DNA of 64,000 nucleotides from Vibrio tarriae (GTDB taxonomy: Bacteria > Pseudomonadota > Gammaproteobacteria > Enterobacterales > Vibrionaceae): the NCBI RefSeq assembly GCF_002216685.1, contig NZ_CP022353.1, forward strand, positions 744,001-808,000, written 5' to 3'. Positions 20,745 through 29,685 of the stretch are shown piece after piece. The translations under genes and the position numbers were made by a program. How positions within the stretch are numbered: position 1 is the stretch's first letter; each line of letters begins with the position of its first letter. The notes under the pieces were generated by a model. It was not told the origin of the DNA. It was given only the letters and a program-made list of their open reading frames with translations, and made no database searches.

Positions 20745-21557
20745 TTAACCTCCGAATAAGCGTTTGAAAATACCTTTCTTCGCTTCAGTCAGGAAACGAA
20801 ACTCAACTTGTTCACCAAGTAGACGTGCCACCGTATCTTGATAAGCTTGGCCTGCATCGGATTGATCGTCAAAAATTACTGGAACCCCTTTGTTCGAGGC
20901 GTTCAATACGGCTTGGCTTTCTGGAATCACACCGAGCAGCGGCACATGTAGGATTTCTTCGACGTCTTGCACACTGAGCATTTCACCTTGAGTGACGCGT
21001 GCAGGGTTGTAGCGAGTGAGCAGCAGATGCTGTTTGATCGGCGCTTGGCCTTGCTCCGCCCGCATCGATTTAGAATCGAGAATACCTAGAATACGGTCAG
21101 AGTCGCGCACTGACGATACTTCAGGGTTGGTGGTGACAATCGCTTCGTCGGCGTAGTACAACGCCATCAGCGCGCCTTGCTCAATCCCTGCTGGTGAGTC
21201 ACAAATGATGAAGTCAAAACCCATCTCTTTAAGATCATTGAGCACGCGCTGTACACCATCTTTGGTTAGCGCATCTTTATCACGAGTTTGAGAGGCAGGC
21301 AGGATGAACAGGTTTTCGTTGCGTTTGTCTTTAATCAAGGCTTGGTTAAGCGTTGCTTCACCGTTGATGACATTGACAAAATCGTACACCACGCGGCGCT
21401 CACAGCCCATGATTAAATCGAGATTACGCAGACCGATATCAAAATCGATCACAGCGGTTTTTTTGCCTCGCAGCGCGAGACCTGAAGCAATTGCAGCACT
21501 GGAGGTGGTTTTGCCAACCCCGCCTTTTCCTGACGTGACGACAATAATGCGCGACAT
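20745..21557 (-). CDS. minD: Septum-site determining ATPase MinD
   Basis: 270 residues from ATG 21557 (behind GGAAAAAA); an in-frame upstream start at 21575 is less likely. The deviant Walker A motif GKGGVGKTT spans 10-18, with signature Lys11 and Lys16. [20 protein letters not shown] and [14 protein letters not shown] (Walker B) follow. The C-terminal amphipathic helix [11 protein letters not shown] binds the membrane. MinD recruits MinC to the poles and is displaced by MinE. Middle gene of minCDE. Confidence 0.97.
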
Positions 21558-21577
21558 GTTATTTTTTCCTTTCAATC

Positions 21578-22240
21578 TTAAATCGTGAGCGTTTCGAGAT
21601 AGAGCGATTCGTCAGTCATACTGAGCATCACCCTCTGTTGCCAGAACTGACTTTCAATTTGATCACTTAACCAATAGCGGCCAGCGATGGAAATCAATTC
21701 CGCTTGCAAATCATGACAAATAATTCGTGCTTCTCGTTGACCACTCGCTCCGGCAATCGCCCGGCCACGTAACGTGCCATAAATATGGATTGAACCATCG
21801 GCGATCACTTCAGCCCCTGCACTAACGTGACTTAAGATCACCAGATCGCCGTCTTTGGCATAAATCTGTTGACCCGAACGCACTGGGGTACGAATCACTT
21901 TGGTCGGGGCCATTTGCGCTGGGGCTTGGGCTGGGGAGTTTGTGGCGGTCATTACTGCAAAACCGGCTTCGACGGCAAGGTTTTGGCTACGTTTGTCTTT
22001 ACATCCTGTGACACCGACGGGGATTAAACCCGCTTGGCTGATCCCTTGTTTTAACGCAGGATAATCAAGATCGCCCTCGACTTTCGCCACATTGATCACC
22101 ACTGGCGCATTGGCAAAAAAGGCCGGGGCTTGCGCGATCTTTTCTTGAAGAAATTGAACAGTATGCGCAATTTGGTTGTCAGAAAGGTGTAATACCGACA
22201 AAGTAAAACTACTACCTTTCAGGTCAGGGTTTTTCGACAT
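21578..22240 (-). CDS. minC: Septum-site determining inhibitor MinC
   Basis: 220 residues. The N-terminal domain (1-100) antagonises FtsZ polymerisation. After a Pro/Ala-rich linker (107-117), the C-terminal beta-helix domain (120-220) binds MinD and FtsZ, visible as [37 protein letters not shown] and [10 protein letters not shown]. First gene of the operon, 20 bp upstream of minD and divergent from ycgL. Confidence 0.95.
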   Translation of the reverse strand: MSKNPDLKGSSFTLSVLHLSDNQIAHTVQFLQEKIAQAPAFFANAPVVINVAKVEGDLDYPALKQGISQAGLIPVGVTGCKDKRSQNLAVEAGFAVMTATNSPAQAPAQMAPTKVIRTPVRSGQQIYAKDGDLVILSHVSAGAEVIADGSIHIYGTLRGRAIAGASGQREARIICHDLQAELISIAGRYWLSDQIESQFWQQRVMLSMTDESLYLETLTI

Positions 22241-22439
22241 GGTAACGTTGACCTCAATAAACTCTATGCCTTACGGAGAGAGCATTGGCTGAGAACAGGG
22301 CTGTCATGTTATATTCAGCGCCAAAGCACAGCAAGTTCTCTTGCGGTGAAATAAGTGATTTGGCATCAATTTTGATCAAAGTTAACTGAATTAAGACAAA
22401 ATGCCCTAAGTGGTCAATAATCGAAATAAAAGGCTTGTC

Positions 22440-22718
22440 ATGCTTTGCTCTATTTACAAAAGTCCTAAAAAAGAAGGCACTTATCTCTATATTCCGAAAC
22501 GGGACGATTTTTCACAGGTCCCTGACACCTTAAAACAGATGTTTGGTAAACCTATTTTTGTCATGCTGGTCAATCTTGAGCAGCGTCAGTTGGCGCAAGT
22601 GAATGTGGAGAAGGTGAAACAATCCATGCAGGAACAAGGTTTCTTTTTGCAGTTACCGCCGCCACCAGAAAATTTGCTGGAACAACATAAGGAGCGCAAA
22701 GCGCGCCAAACTCCCTGA
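22440..22718 (+). CDS. ycgL: YcgL domain protein
   Basis: 92 residues from ATG 22440 (AAAAGG just upstream); an upstream in-frame start at 22410 has no support. The YcgL fold shows [37 protein letters not shown] and [11 protein letters not shown]. The family is conserved in gamma-proteobacteria with a solved structure but no established role; linkage to minC is common in enterics and Vibrio. It is divergent from minCDE and 24 bp upstream of the transglycosylase gene. Confidence 0.92.
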   Translation: MLCSIYKSPKKEGTYLYIPKRDDFSQVPDTLKQMFGKPIFVMLVNLEQRQLAQVNVEKVKQSMQEQGFFLQLPPPPENLLEQHKERKARQTP

Positions 22719-22742
22719 TGAAGATGGCTCAAGGAGGGCATC

Positions 22743-23714
22743 TTGAAAAAATTATTATCGATAGTATTGGGCCTAGCGTTATCGGCACCCGTACTCGCCA
22801 ATGAAGTCAGTTTTGAACAATATGTGGAAAGCTTAAAACAGCAGGGACGTCAGGAGGGAATTTCTGATCGCGTTCTTGAGGCGGCTTTTCGAAATGTTGA
22901 ATACAAACCCCGTGCGGTGGTGGCAGATAAAAACCAACCAGAGAAAAAACTGACGTTGGATGAATATATTCCACGCGCAGTGCCGGAGTGGAAAGTTAAA
23001 CAAGCTCAAGCTTTGTATGAAAAGCATTATGATGAATTGCAGCGCATTGGGCAGCAATACGGCGTGCAACCCAGATTTATAGTGGCGTTGTGGGGTGTAG
23101 AGAGTAATTTCGGTGCGCTGACGGGTAACTTTAGTGTGATTGATGCTTTATCGACGCTGGCCTATGAAGGTCGCCGAGAAGAGTTTTTCCGCAAAGAAAC
23201 CATGGCCGCCTTGCAGATCCTCGAACAAGGCCATATTGCACCTGAATCCATGAAAGGCTCTTGGGCGGGTGCGATGGGTCAATGCCAATTTATGCCAAGT
23301 TCATTTTTGAATTTTGCTGCAGACGGGAACGGCGATGGCAAAAAAGACATTTGGGGAACACGTTCAGACGTGTTTGCCTCCACGGCGAACTATCTTAGCC
23401 AGTCAGGATGGGATGATAAGTATACTTGGGGACGCCAAGTGAAAATCCCCAAAGGGTTTGACCATGCTCTAGAAGGACGTCAGCCTGAAAAAGGCAAAAC
23501 GTTACAAGAGTGGAGTAAGCTTGGGGTCACTCGTTATGATGGTAAACCGCTGCCAGCGCTTTCTGATGATATTAAAGCATGGCTCATCATGCCTGATGAT
23601 GAAGCAGGGCGCATTTATCTTGTGTATAACAACTACAATGTATTGATGAAGTGGAATCGCTCTCATTACTTTGCGTTGGCGGTCAGCCATCTGGCGGATC
23701 GGATTGCGTTCTAA
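22743..23714 (+). CDS. Soluble periplasmic lytic murein transglycosylase, MltB family (GH103)
   Basis: 323 residues starting at TTG 22743 behind a strong AGGAGG. The signal peptide (1-19) has no lipobox Cys, so this is a periplasmic form unlike lipoprotein MltB. The catalytic Glu120 lies in ALWGVESNFGALTGNF. GAMGQCQFMPSSFLNFAADGNGDGKKDIW (206-234) contains the family's EF-hand-like calcium loop. It cleaves the MurNAc-GlcNAc bond with formation of 1,6-anhydro ends during wall remodelling. It follows ycgL by 24 bp and is closed by a terminator. Confidence 0.9.
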   Translation: MKKLLSIVLGLALSAPVLANEVSFEQYVESLKQQGRQEGISDRVLEAAFRNVEYKPRAVVADKNQPEKKLTLDEYIPRAVPEWKVKQAQALYEKHYDELQRIGQQYGVQPRFIVALWGVESNFGALTGNFSVIDALSTLAYEGRREEFFRKETMAALQILEQGHIAPESMKGSWAGAMGQCQFMPSSFLNFAADGNGDGKKDIWGTRSDVFASTANYLSQSGWDDKYTWGRQVKIPKGFDHALEGRQPEKGKTLQEWSKLGVTRYDGKPLPALSDDIKAWLIMPDDEAGRIYLVYNNYNVLMKWNRSHYFALAVSHLADRIAF

Positions 23715-23749
23715 CCTGTTGGATTGGCGCAACGGGTTGGCAATTAGCG

Positions 23750-23784
23750 AACAGAGGGCTCTCATTGAGCCCTCTGTTTTTTCT
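23750..23784 (+). terminator. Terminator of ycgL-transglycosylase unit
   Basis: AACAGAGGGCT (23750-23760) pairs with AGCCCTCTGTT (23768-23778), followed by TTTTCT. Confidence 0.92.
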
Positions 23785-23877
23785 GTTTGTGAGCAACGGG
23801 TTTTTAGGCATTTCGGTAATCGGGATGTGTTGATGAAGAAGGCTGTGATGGGGAGAGTTTGCTGATGGAGATGCGAT

Positions 23878-24825
23878 TTGTTTGCTGAACGCGCGAGCCA
23901 AATGGCTTTATTTGCGGTGTTAATCCAACATCAAAGTTTTACTGCTGCTGCACATGCGCTAGGCGTGTCGGTGTCTCATGTCAGTAAACAGCTCGCCGCG
24001 TTAGAGGCCTCGCTGGGCGTTAAACTGGTACAGCGCACCACGCGCAGCTTTACTCTGACGGATGCTGGGAATCTGTTTTATGCCCAGTGCCGTGAACTTT
24101 TAACGATTGTGACCAATGCACAAAGTGAAATGGAAGATCAGCGTGATGAAGTGACAGGGCTGATTAGACTTGGTTTATCGCAATCTTTTGGCACCTTGCA
24201 TGTGTTGCCTGCTTTGGAGCAGCTTCGCCAACAATATCCTGAGTTGAACGTCGAAGTGCATCTATTTGATCATAAAGTCGATATGCTCAAGGAAGGGTTG
24301 GATTTATGGATAACCAGTAACGAGCAGCTACCAGAGGGTTATGTGGCGCAGCGCATTGCCGATTGCCGTTTTGTGGTGGCCGCATCGCCAGACTACCTGC
24401 TACGTTATGGATCACCCACAGAACCTATGGCCTTAATGGAGCATAACTGCTTGATTTATCGAAGTTGGGAGCGTGATTACACACGCTGGTCATTCAGTCG
24501 GGACGGGCAAAGTCAAACCGTTAAAGTCTCAGGCAATTATTCAGTCGATTTGGCGGAAGCGGTGCGCGATGCCGCAGTGGCAGGATGGGGCATCGCCTAC
24601 TTAGCGACGTATTTATTGCGTGATGAATTTCGCACAGGGCAGTTGATTCAACTGTTACCAGAATGGTGTGCCAACCAGCAAATGCCGTTTTATGCGGTGT
24701 ATCCAAGCCGTCAACATATGCCGAAAAAGACTTCGGCGGTCATCGAGTTCATCAAACATACGCTAGGTAATCCTTGTTATTGGGATTCACGCTTACAACC
24801 TTATGTGCGCTTTACCGCGGGATAA
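23878..24825 (+). CDS. LysR-family transcriptional regulator
   Basis: 315 residues. The N-terminal winged helix-turn-helix spans 8-66 (FTAAAHALGVSVSHVSKQLAALEASLGVKLVQRTTRSFTLTDAG) and a periplasmic-binding-protein-like effector domain covers 90-300. TTG 23878 follows GGAG at 23867-23870 with good spacing; ATG 23902 (Met9) is the alternative. No divergently transcribed target is adjacent, since the next gene is a same-strand nucleoside transporter, so the regulon cannot be inferred. The sequence resembles the CrgA/DsdC-like transcriptional group of single-target regulators. Confidence 0.88.
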   Translation: MFAERASQMALFAVLIQHQSFTAAAHALGVSVSHVSKQLAALEASLGVKLVQRTTRSFTLTDAGNLFYAQCRELLTIVTNAQSEMEDQRDEVTGLIRLGLSQSFGTLHVLPALEQLRQQYPELNVEVHLFDHKVDMLKEGLDLWITSNEQLPEGYVAQRIADCRFVVAASPDYLLRYGSPTEPMALMEHNCLIYRSWERDYTRWSFSRDGQSQTVKVSGNYSVDLAEAVRDAAVAGWGIAYLATYLLRDEFRTGQLIQLLPEWCANQQMPFYAVYPSRQHMPKKTSAVIEFIKHTLGNPCYWDSRLQPYVRFTAG

Positions 24826-24885
24826 GACGTAATCGATTGTTGCTGATTTTCAAAAGATATTTTCCCAATGGAAAAGATAAGTTTT

Positions 24886-24901
24886 AAGCAAACGTTTAGT
24901 C
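24886..24901. promoter_or_regulatory. Possible PurR/CytR-type operator upstream of nucleoside transporter
   Basis: AAGCAAACGTTTAGTC carries the core GCAAACGTTT shared by LacI-family nucleotide regulators, about 140 bp before the transporter start. The left half is good and the right half degenerate. Confidence 0.45.
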
Positions 24902-25041
24902 TTAATAAAATCAGCAAGTTATGAAAAGACGCATTTTGATTACCGGTTTGGTAATGAGTAATTAACAAACTCACCTTGCGCATACGATTTCCTTCACTAA
25001 AATCGCCGCTTTTCCTGTTCTACTCACATTTTGGGCGGCGT

Positions 25042-26247
25042 ATGTCATCACTCCTCGGTATGGGCGCAATTTTGCTGGTTGCGTGGCTATTTTCTACCAA
25101 TAGAAAAAATATCAACTTGCGTACAGTTTCGTTAGCGTTGCTGTTGCAAATCTTCTTCGCCTTACTGGTGCTGTATGTACCTGCGGGTAAAGAGGCACTC
25201 AATCGTGTGACGGGCGCGGTGTCACAACTGATCAACTATGGGCAAGATGGTATCGGTTTTGTGTTTGGTGGCCTCGCCAATGGCAGCGTAGGTTTTGTGT
25301 TTGCGATTAATGTCCTTGGCATCATCATTTTCTTCTCTGCACTGATTTCTGGCCTTTACCATTTAGGCATTATGCCGAAAGTGATTAACCTCATCGGTGG
25401 TGGTTTACAGAAATTGCTTGGCACAGGCCGTGCAGAATCCCTTTCTGCTACCGCAAACATTTTCGTGGGTATGATTGAAGCGCCGCTGGTGGTGAAACCT
25501 TATCTTCATAAAATGACCGATTCGCAATTCTTTGCTGTGATGAGCGGCGGCTTAGCGTCGGTTGCTGGCGGTACTTTGGTTGGTTATGCCTCTTTAGGTG
25601 TGGAACTTAACTACCTGATCGCAGCAGCTTTCATGTCTGCCCCTGCGGGTCTCTTGATGGCAAAAATCATGTTGCCTGAAACCGAACAAGTCGATGCCGC
25701 GATTGCGCAAGATGAGTTGGATCTGCCGAAATCCACTAACGTCGTCGAAGCGATTGCCGATGGCGCGATGTCGGGTGTGAAAATTGCTGTTGCGGTAGGG
25801 GCGACTTTGCTCGCTTTCGTGAGTGTGATTGCTCTGTTAAACGGCTTGCTCGGTTGGTTTGGTGGCTGGTTTGGCATCGAGCTAAGCTTTGAACTGATCA
25901 TGGGGTATGTTTTCGCTCCGGTAGCTTGGCTGATTGGTATTCCATGGCATGAAGCGATCACGGCAGGTTCTTTGATTGGTAACAAAGTGGTGGTAAACGA
26001 GTTTGTCGCTTTCATTCAACTGATTGAAGTGAAAGAGCAATTGAGTGCGCATTCACAAGCGATCGTGACTTTCGCGCTGTGCGGTTTTGCCAATATTTCT
26101 ACCATGGCGATTTTGATTGGTGGTTTGGGTAGCCTTGTACCTGAACGTCGCTCTTTTATCTCCCAATACGGCTTCCGTGCGATTGGCGCCGGCGTATTGG
26201 CTAACCTAATGAGTGCATCGATCGCTGGGGTGATTTTGTCTTTGTAA
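25042..26247 (+). CDS. nupC: Concentrative nucleoside transporter (CNT/NupC family)
   Basis: 401 residues from ATG 25042; the frame is open from 24976 but only this start gives the normal CNT N-terminus (GMGAILLVAWLFSTNRKNINLRTV). The CNT blocks are easily read: NYGQDGIGFVFGGL, FSALISGLYHLG, GGGLQKLLGTGRAESLSATANIFVG, SGGLASVAGGTLVGYASLGV, IGIPWHEAITAGSLIGNK, ALCGFANISTMAILIGGLGSL. It should import nucleosides with sodium or protons. At the substrate site, the motif that reads GQTEAP in the structurally known V. cholerae CNT is GMIEAP, WNEA is WHEA, and NLSS is NIST, so specificity probably differs. Confidence 0.92.
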   Translation: MSSLLGMGAILLVAWLFSTNRKNINLRTVSLALLLQIFFALLVLYVPAGKEALNRVTGAVSQLINYGQDGIGFVFGGLANGSVGFVFAINVLGIIIFFSALISGLYHLGIMPKVINLIGGGLQKLLGTGRAESLSATANIFVGMIEAPLVVKPYLHKMTDSQFFAVMSGGLASVAGGTLVGYASLGVELNYLIAAAFMSAPAGLLMAKIMLPETEQVDAAIAQDELDLPKSTNVVEAIADGAMSGVKIAVAVGATLLAFVSVIALLNGLLGWFGGWFGIELSFELIMGYVFAPVAWLIGIPWHEAITAGSLIGNKVVVNEFVAFIQLIEVKEQLSAHSQAIVTFALCGFANISTMAILIGGLGSLVPERRSFISQYGFRAIGAGVLANLMSASIAGVILSL

Positions 26248-26267
26248 TCTTTGATTCAGCAATAGGG

Positions 26268-26292
26268 GCCAGCGATTACGCTGGCTTTTTTT
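26268..26292 (+). terminator. Terminator of nucleoside transporter gene
   Basis: GCCAGCG (26268-26274) pairs with CGCTGGC (26279-26285), followed by seven T. Confidence 0.92.
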
Positions 26293-26509
26293 GTTATTCC
26301 TAAATCACCGCTTTTAGTAGTGGTGATTGTTTTAAAGATCTCCTTTTCATTTCGTGAATCGCGCCGAAAAAGAATTGAAAGCGATGATTAACCGCAGAAG
26401 AAGCAGTGACACTGTGCCGAGAACGGTAAACTATTCCATTGATTAACATGCAAATCTTTCACTCTGGAGTATTAGTTATAAGCGACATCATCTAATACAG
26501 GAGAGAAAC

Positions 26510-29050
26510 ATGAAGCGCTATTGTTTAGCCGCCGTGATTACCGCCAGTTTGGGGGTAAGTTACTCAGCACAAGCCTATAACTGTGCCGGAGTGCCAGTGT
26601 GGGACAGCAGTACAGTGTATGTTGGCAGTGATAAAGTTCAAAAAACCAACACCGCTTACCAAGCGCGTTACTGGACTCAGGGTAACGATCCGGTAACCCA
26701 TTCTGGTCAATGGGACGCATGGCAAATTCTTGGACAGTGTGACGGAGGGGCGAATAACCCACCTCAAGTGTCCATTCAATCACCACTCAATAACGCCAAG
26801 ATCCCACAAGGCTCCGTCGTCGGATTACAAGCCAATGCCTCAGATAGTGATGGCAGCATTACTCAGGTGGAGTTTTTAGTCGGCACACAGCGTATCGCGA
26901 TTGACCAACAAGCCCCATACCAAGTGGATTGGACGGCAACGCTAGGAGCCACTTCAGTGACCGCGATTGCGACCGATAACCAAGGCGCAACATCAAGCAG
27001 TACGGTGAACATCAGCGTAACGCCTACCGGTAACCCAGTTCCGCCAACTGTGACGTTGACTAGCCCGACGGGCAGTGAACAGCTAACCGTGGGCGATGTT
27101 TTAGCCGTGGCCGCAAATGCCACTGACAGTGATGGCACTGTCAACGCTGTTGAATTTTATGTTGATGGCCAACTTGTTGTGACCGATAGCTCTGAGCCTT
27201 ATCAGTTTAATTGGAATGCCGCTGTCGGCAGCCATACCTTTAAAGCCAAAGCGATTGATAACGACAACCTGTCTACCCTGAGCCAAGAAGTGACTTTAAC
27301 GGTCGGCAGTGGCTCGAATGCAGGTTGCGCGGGTTTACCTGTGTATTCGGCGGGAACCGCGTATTCGGCAGGGCAGTTGGTACAAAATAAGAACCAAAAA
27401 TATCGCTGTGATATCGCCGGTTGGTGTTCTTCCAGCTCCGGTTGGGCGTATGAGCCAGGTGTTGGAAGTTATTGGAAAGAAGCATGGAGTGGTTTAGGCG
27501 CTTGTTCAACGCCACCTGTCGTGACATTAACCAACCCAACGGCTAACCAAGTGATTCTTGCTGGCTCAACCGTCAGTGTGGCGGCGCAAGCCAGTGATGC
27601 CGATGGCTCGGTCACGCAAGTGGAGTTTTTTGCAGGCAACAACAGCTTAGGCGTGGTGACTCAAGCGCCTTATGCGGTTAACTGGATAGCCACCACTACA
27701 GGGAATCAAACCCTGAAAGCAGTCGCAACCGACAACGACAGTAACACCAGTGAAAGCGCAGTCAGCGTGACGGTGAGCGATCAAGATCTGGTGGTTTCAC
27801 TGACTTCGCCGACATCCGGCCAAACCGTTGGTCTAGGTAAACCGGTCAATATTGCCGCCGATGCTACGTCACTAACCAATAATGTGGCGAAAGTGGAGTT
27901 TGTGGTCAACGGCGCAGTAGTTGCAACGGATACAACAGAGCCTTTTGCTTACAGTTGGACGCCAAGTGCGATTGGTAACTATACCGTTGCCGCGAAAGCG
28001 ACTGACGCAGCAGGAACGAGCGTGACCTCTTCTGCTGCCGCAATCAGCGTGGTAGAGCAAGCGCAGAAGAAACATCGCTTGATTGGTTACTGGCATAACT
28101 TCGTCAATGGTGCGGGTTGCCCAATTCGTCTGGCGGATATGTCACAAGCGTGGGATGTGATTGATATTGCCTTTGCAGAAAACGATCGCAACAGTACCGG
28201 AACGGTACATTTCAACCTGTATGCCGGCGATATTTACAGCAGTTGTCCTGCGCTCGATCCTGCGCAGTTCAAGCAAGATATGAAAGCACTACAGGCGAAA
28301 GGTAAAGTATTTGTCCTTTCCTTAGGTGGCGCTGAAGGCACCATTACCCTTAACACTGATCAAGATGAAGCCAACTTTGTGAGCAGCCTGACTGCGTTGA
28401 TCAAAGAATGGGGCTTTGATGGGTTGGATGTGGATCTCGAAAGTGGTTCAAACCTTGTTCATGGCTCACAAATTCAAGCGCGCTTAGGCCGAGCATTGAA
28501 GCAAATCGAGAAAAACATCGGTGGTGATATGTTCCTCACTATGGCGCCTGAACACCCTTATGTGCAAGGTGGTATGGTTGCCTACAGTGGAATTTGGGGC
28601 GCTTACATTCCGGTGATTAACGAAGTGCGTGACACGCTCGATATTCTGCATGTTCAGCTCTACAACAACGGTGGTTTACCTAACCCATATACACCGAGTG
28701 CGGCACCAGAAGGCTCTGTGGATATGATGGTCGCCCAATCAAAAATGTTGATTGAAGGCTTCACCTTAGCCAACGGGACACGCTTTGAACCACTGCGTGA
28801 CGACCAAGTGGCCATTGGTTTGCCGTCAGGTCCAAGTTCGGCAAATTCAGGTCAAGCTCCAACCCAAAATATCCTTGATGCGTTGGATTGTTTAACCAAA
28901 GGAACCCGCTGCGGCACCATCAAACCAGCCTTTGCTTACCCAAATTATGCAGGGGTGATGACCTGGTCAATCAACTGGGATCAACATGATGGCTTTAATT
29001 TCTCCAAACCGGTTGGGGACAAACTTAGCCAGATGAATAATGTGCAATAA
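26510..29050 (+). CDS. chiA-1: Extracellular chitinase ChiA-1 (GH18 with two CBM5/12 and four Ig-like modules)
   Basis: 846 residues, the length I recall for V. cholerae ChiA-1. Order: signal peptide (1-22); first CBM5/12 chitin-binding module (24-75); two Ig-like domains (85-170, 178-262), each with an ASDSDG-type loop; second CBM5/12 (268-328); two more Ig-like domains (335-420, 425-510); GH18 catalytic domain (about 520-840). The catalytic DxxDxDxE is intact as DGLDVDLE (637-644), acid Glu644. It hydrolyses beta-1,4 GlcNAc links outside the cell, presumably after type II secretion. Starts at ATG 26510 behind GGAGAG. No GlyGly-CTERM tail is present. Confidence 0.95.
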   Translation: MKRYCLAAVITASLGVSYSAQAYNCAGVPVWDSSTVYVGSDKVQKTNTAYQARYWTQGNDPVTHSGQWDAWQILGQCDGGANNPPQVSIQSPLNNAKIPQGSVVGLQANASDSDGSITQVEFLVGTQRIAIDQQAPYQVDWTATLGATSVTAIATDNQGATSSSTVNISVTPTGNPVPPTVTLTSPTGSEQLTVGDVLAVAANATDSDGTVNAVEFYVDGQLVVTDSSEPYQFNWNAAVGSHTFKAKAIDNDNLSTLSQEVTLTVGSGSNAGCAGLPVYSAGTAYSAGQLVQNKNQKYRCDIAGWCSSSSGWAYEPGVGSYWKEAWSGLGACSTPPVVTLTNPTANQVILAGSTVSVAAQASDADGSVTQVEFFAGNNSLGVVTQAPYAVNWIATTTGNQTLKAVATDNDSNTSESAVSVTVSDQDLVVSLTSPTSGQTVGLGKPVNIAADATSLTNNVAKVEFVVNGAVVATDTTEPFAYSWTPSAIGNYTVAAKATDAAGTSVTSSAAAISVVEQAQKKHRLIGYWHNFVNGAGCPIRLADMSQAWDVIDIAFAENDRNSTGTVHFNLYAGDIYSSCPALDPAQFKQDMKALQAKGKVFVLSLGGAEGTITLNTDQDEANFVSSLTALIKEWGFDGLDVDLESGSNLVHGSQIQARLGRALKQIEKNIGGDMFLTMAPEHPYVQGGMVAYSGIWGAYIPVINEVRDTLDILHVQLYNNGGLPNPYTPSAAPEGSVDMMVAQSKMLIEGFTLANGTRFEPLRDDQVAIGLPSGPSSANSGQAPTQNILDALDCLTKGTRCGTIKPAFAYPNYAGVMTWSINWDQHDGFNFSKPVGDKLSQMNNVQ

Positions 29051-29069
29051 GCCCTATATGTTTTAAACC

Positions 29070-29100
29070 AACACCCTAGTTTAGCTAGGGTGTTTTCTTT
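29070..29100 (+). terminator. Terminator of chitinase gene
   Basis: ACACCCTAG (29071-29079) pairs with CTAGGGTGT (29085-29093), followed by TTTCTTTTC. Confidence 0.9.
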
Positions 29101-29273
29101 TCTCTTAGAACATCACTTTCTACAATTATTTTTCGGTTCAGTCCTCAATTAATTCTCAATATTTCAAATAATTAGAAAATGGATGAGAGCTTGATGAGCA
29201 ATTCGCACTTCAGGTTCAATCGAGTGTTCTAAACTAAAAGTGGTAGAAAACTATGTCAGGCTAGGGGGATATT

Positions 29274-29564
29274 ATGATTACAGTTCACAGACATTACCGA
29301 GTGGCCGGTAAACCGCAGCTAAATGCTCACATAGAAATTAGCCCGCTTGGGAAATTGAGTATTGATGTAATGGAAACTCACCAACATCATGCCGCAGATT
29401 TTGAGCAAGTTAAGTTCGAAAAAAAGATCGGGCATACTCGAATTGTCAGTACTAACAAAAAGCGCCCATGGCAACTTTTTTTGGAAGAGCAAGACGCACG
29501 TGAACTAAGCCATCTTATTGAAGATGCGACGGATGAGTTAGAACAGCTAATGAATGATCTCTAA
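29274..29564 (+). CDS. Small conserved-looking protein of unknown function
   Basis: 96 residues, no signal peptide or membrane segment. I do not recognise the family. The ATG follows AGGGGGATATT, a strong ribosome site, and a bidirectional terminator follows the gene, so it is very likely real. The sequence is a mixed alpha/beta protein: an N-terminal beta-rich half with several His (THQHHAADFE, 41-50) and an acidic C-terminal helix (EEQDARELSHLIEDATDELEQLMNDL, 71-96) that could be amphipathic. It stands alone, convergent with folD. Confidence 0.7.
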   Translation: MITVHRHYRVAGKPQLNAHIEISPLGKLSIDVMETHQHHAADFEQVKFEKKIGHTRIVSTNKKRPWQLFLEEQDARELSHLIEDATDELEQLMNDL

Positions 29565-29614
29565 TTCTTGTGCAGATTACTCACCCACGGAAATTGGGGT
29601 GAATAAAAAGCAAA

Positions 29615-29643
29615 GAGGTCAGCACATATTATGTGTTGACCTC
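29615..29643. terminator. Bidirectional terminator hairpin downstream of the 96-residue gene
   Basis: GAGGTCAGCACAT pairs with ATGTGTTGACCTC with one G-T pair, and AATTTTTC follows on the plus strand; the minus side has CTTTGCTTTTT. Confidence 0.85.
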
Positions 29644-29653
29644 AATTTTTCAG

Positions 29654-29677
29654 TTTTCACATTATGACGTGTGAAAA
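29654..29677 (-). terminator. Hairpin just after folD
   Basis: TTTTCACA (29654-29661) pairs with TGTGAAAA (29670-29677), 8 bp beyond the folD stop. The stem is A/T-rich, so it may only assist the larger terminator at 29615-29643. Confidence 0.5.
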
Positions 29678-29685
29678 CCTTAATC

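Noticed and set aside
26510..29050. GlyGly-CTERM tail on the chitinase as a rhombosortase substrate
   Set aside because: The C-terminus (LSQMNNVQ) lacks the Gly-Gly motif, hydrophobic helix and basic end.
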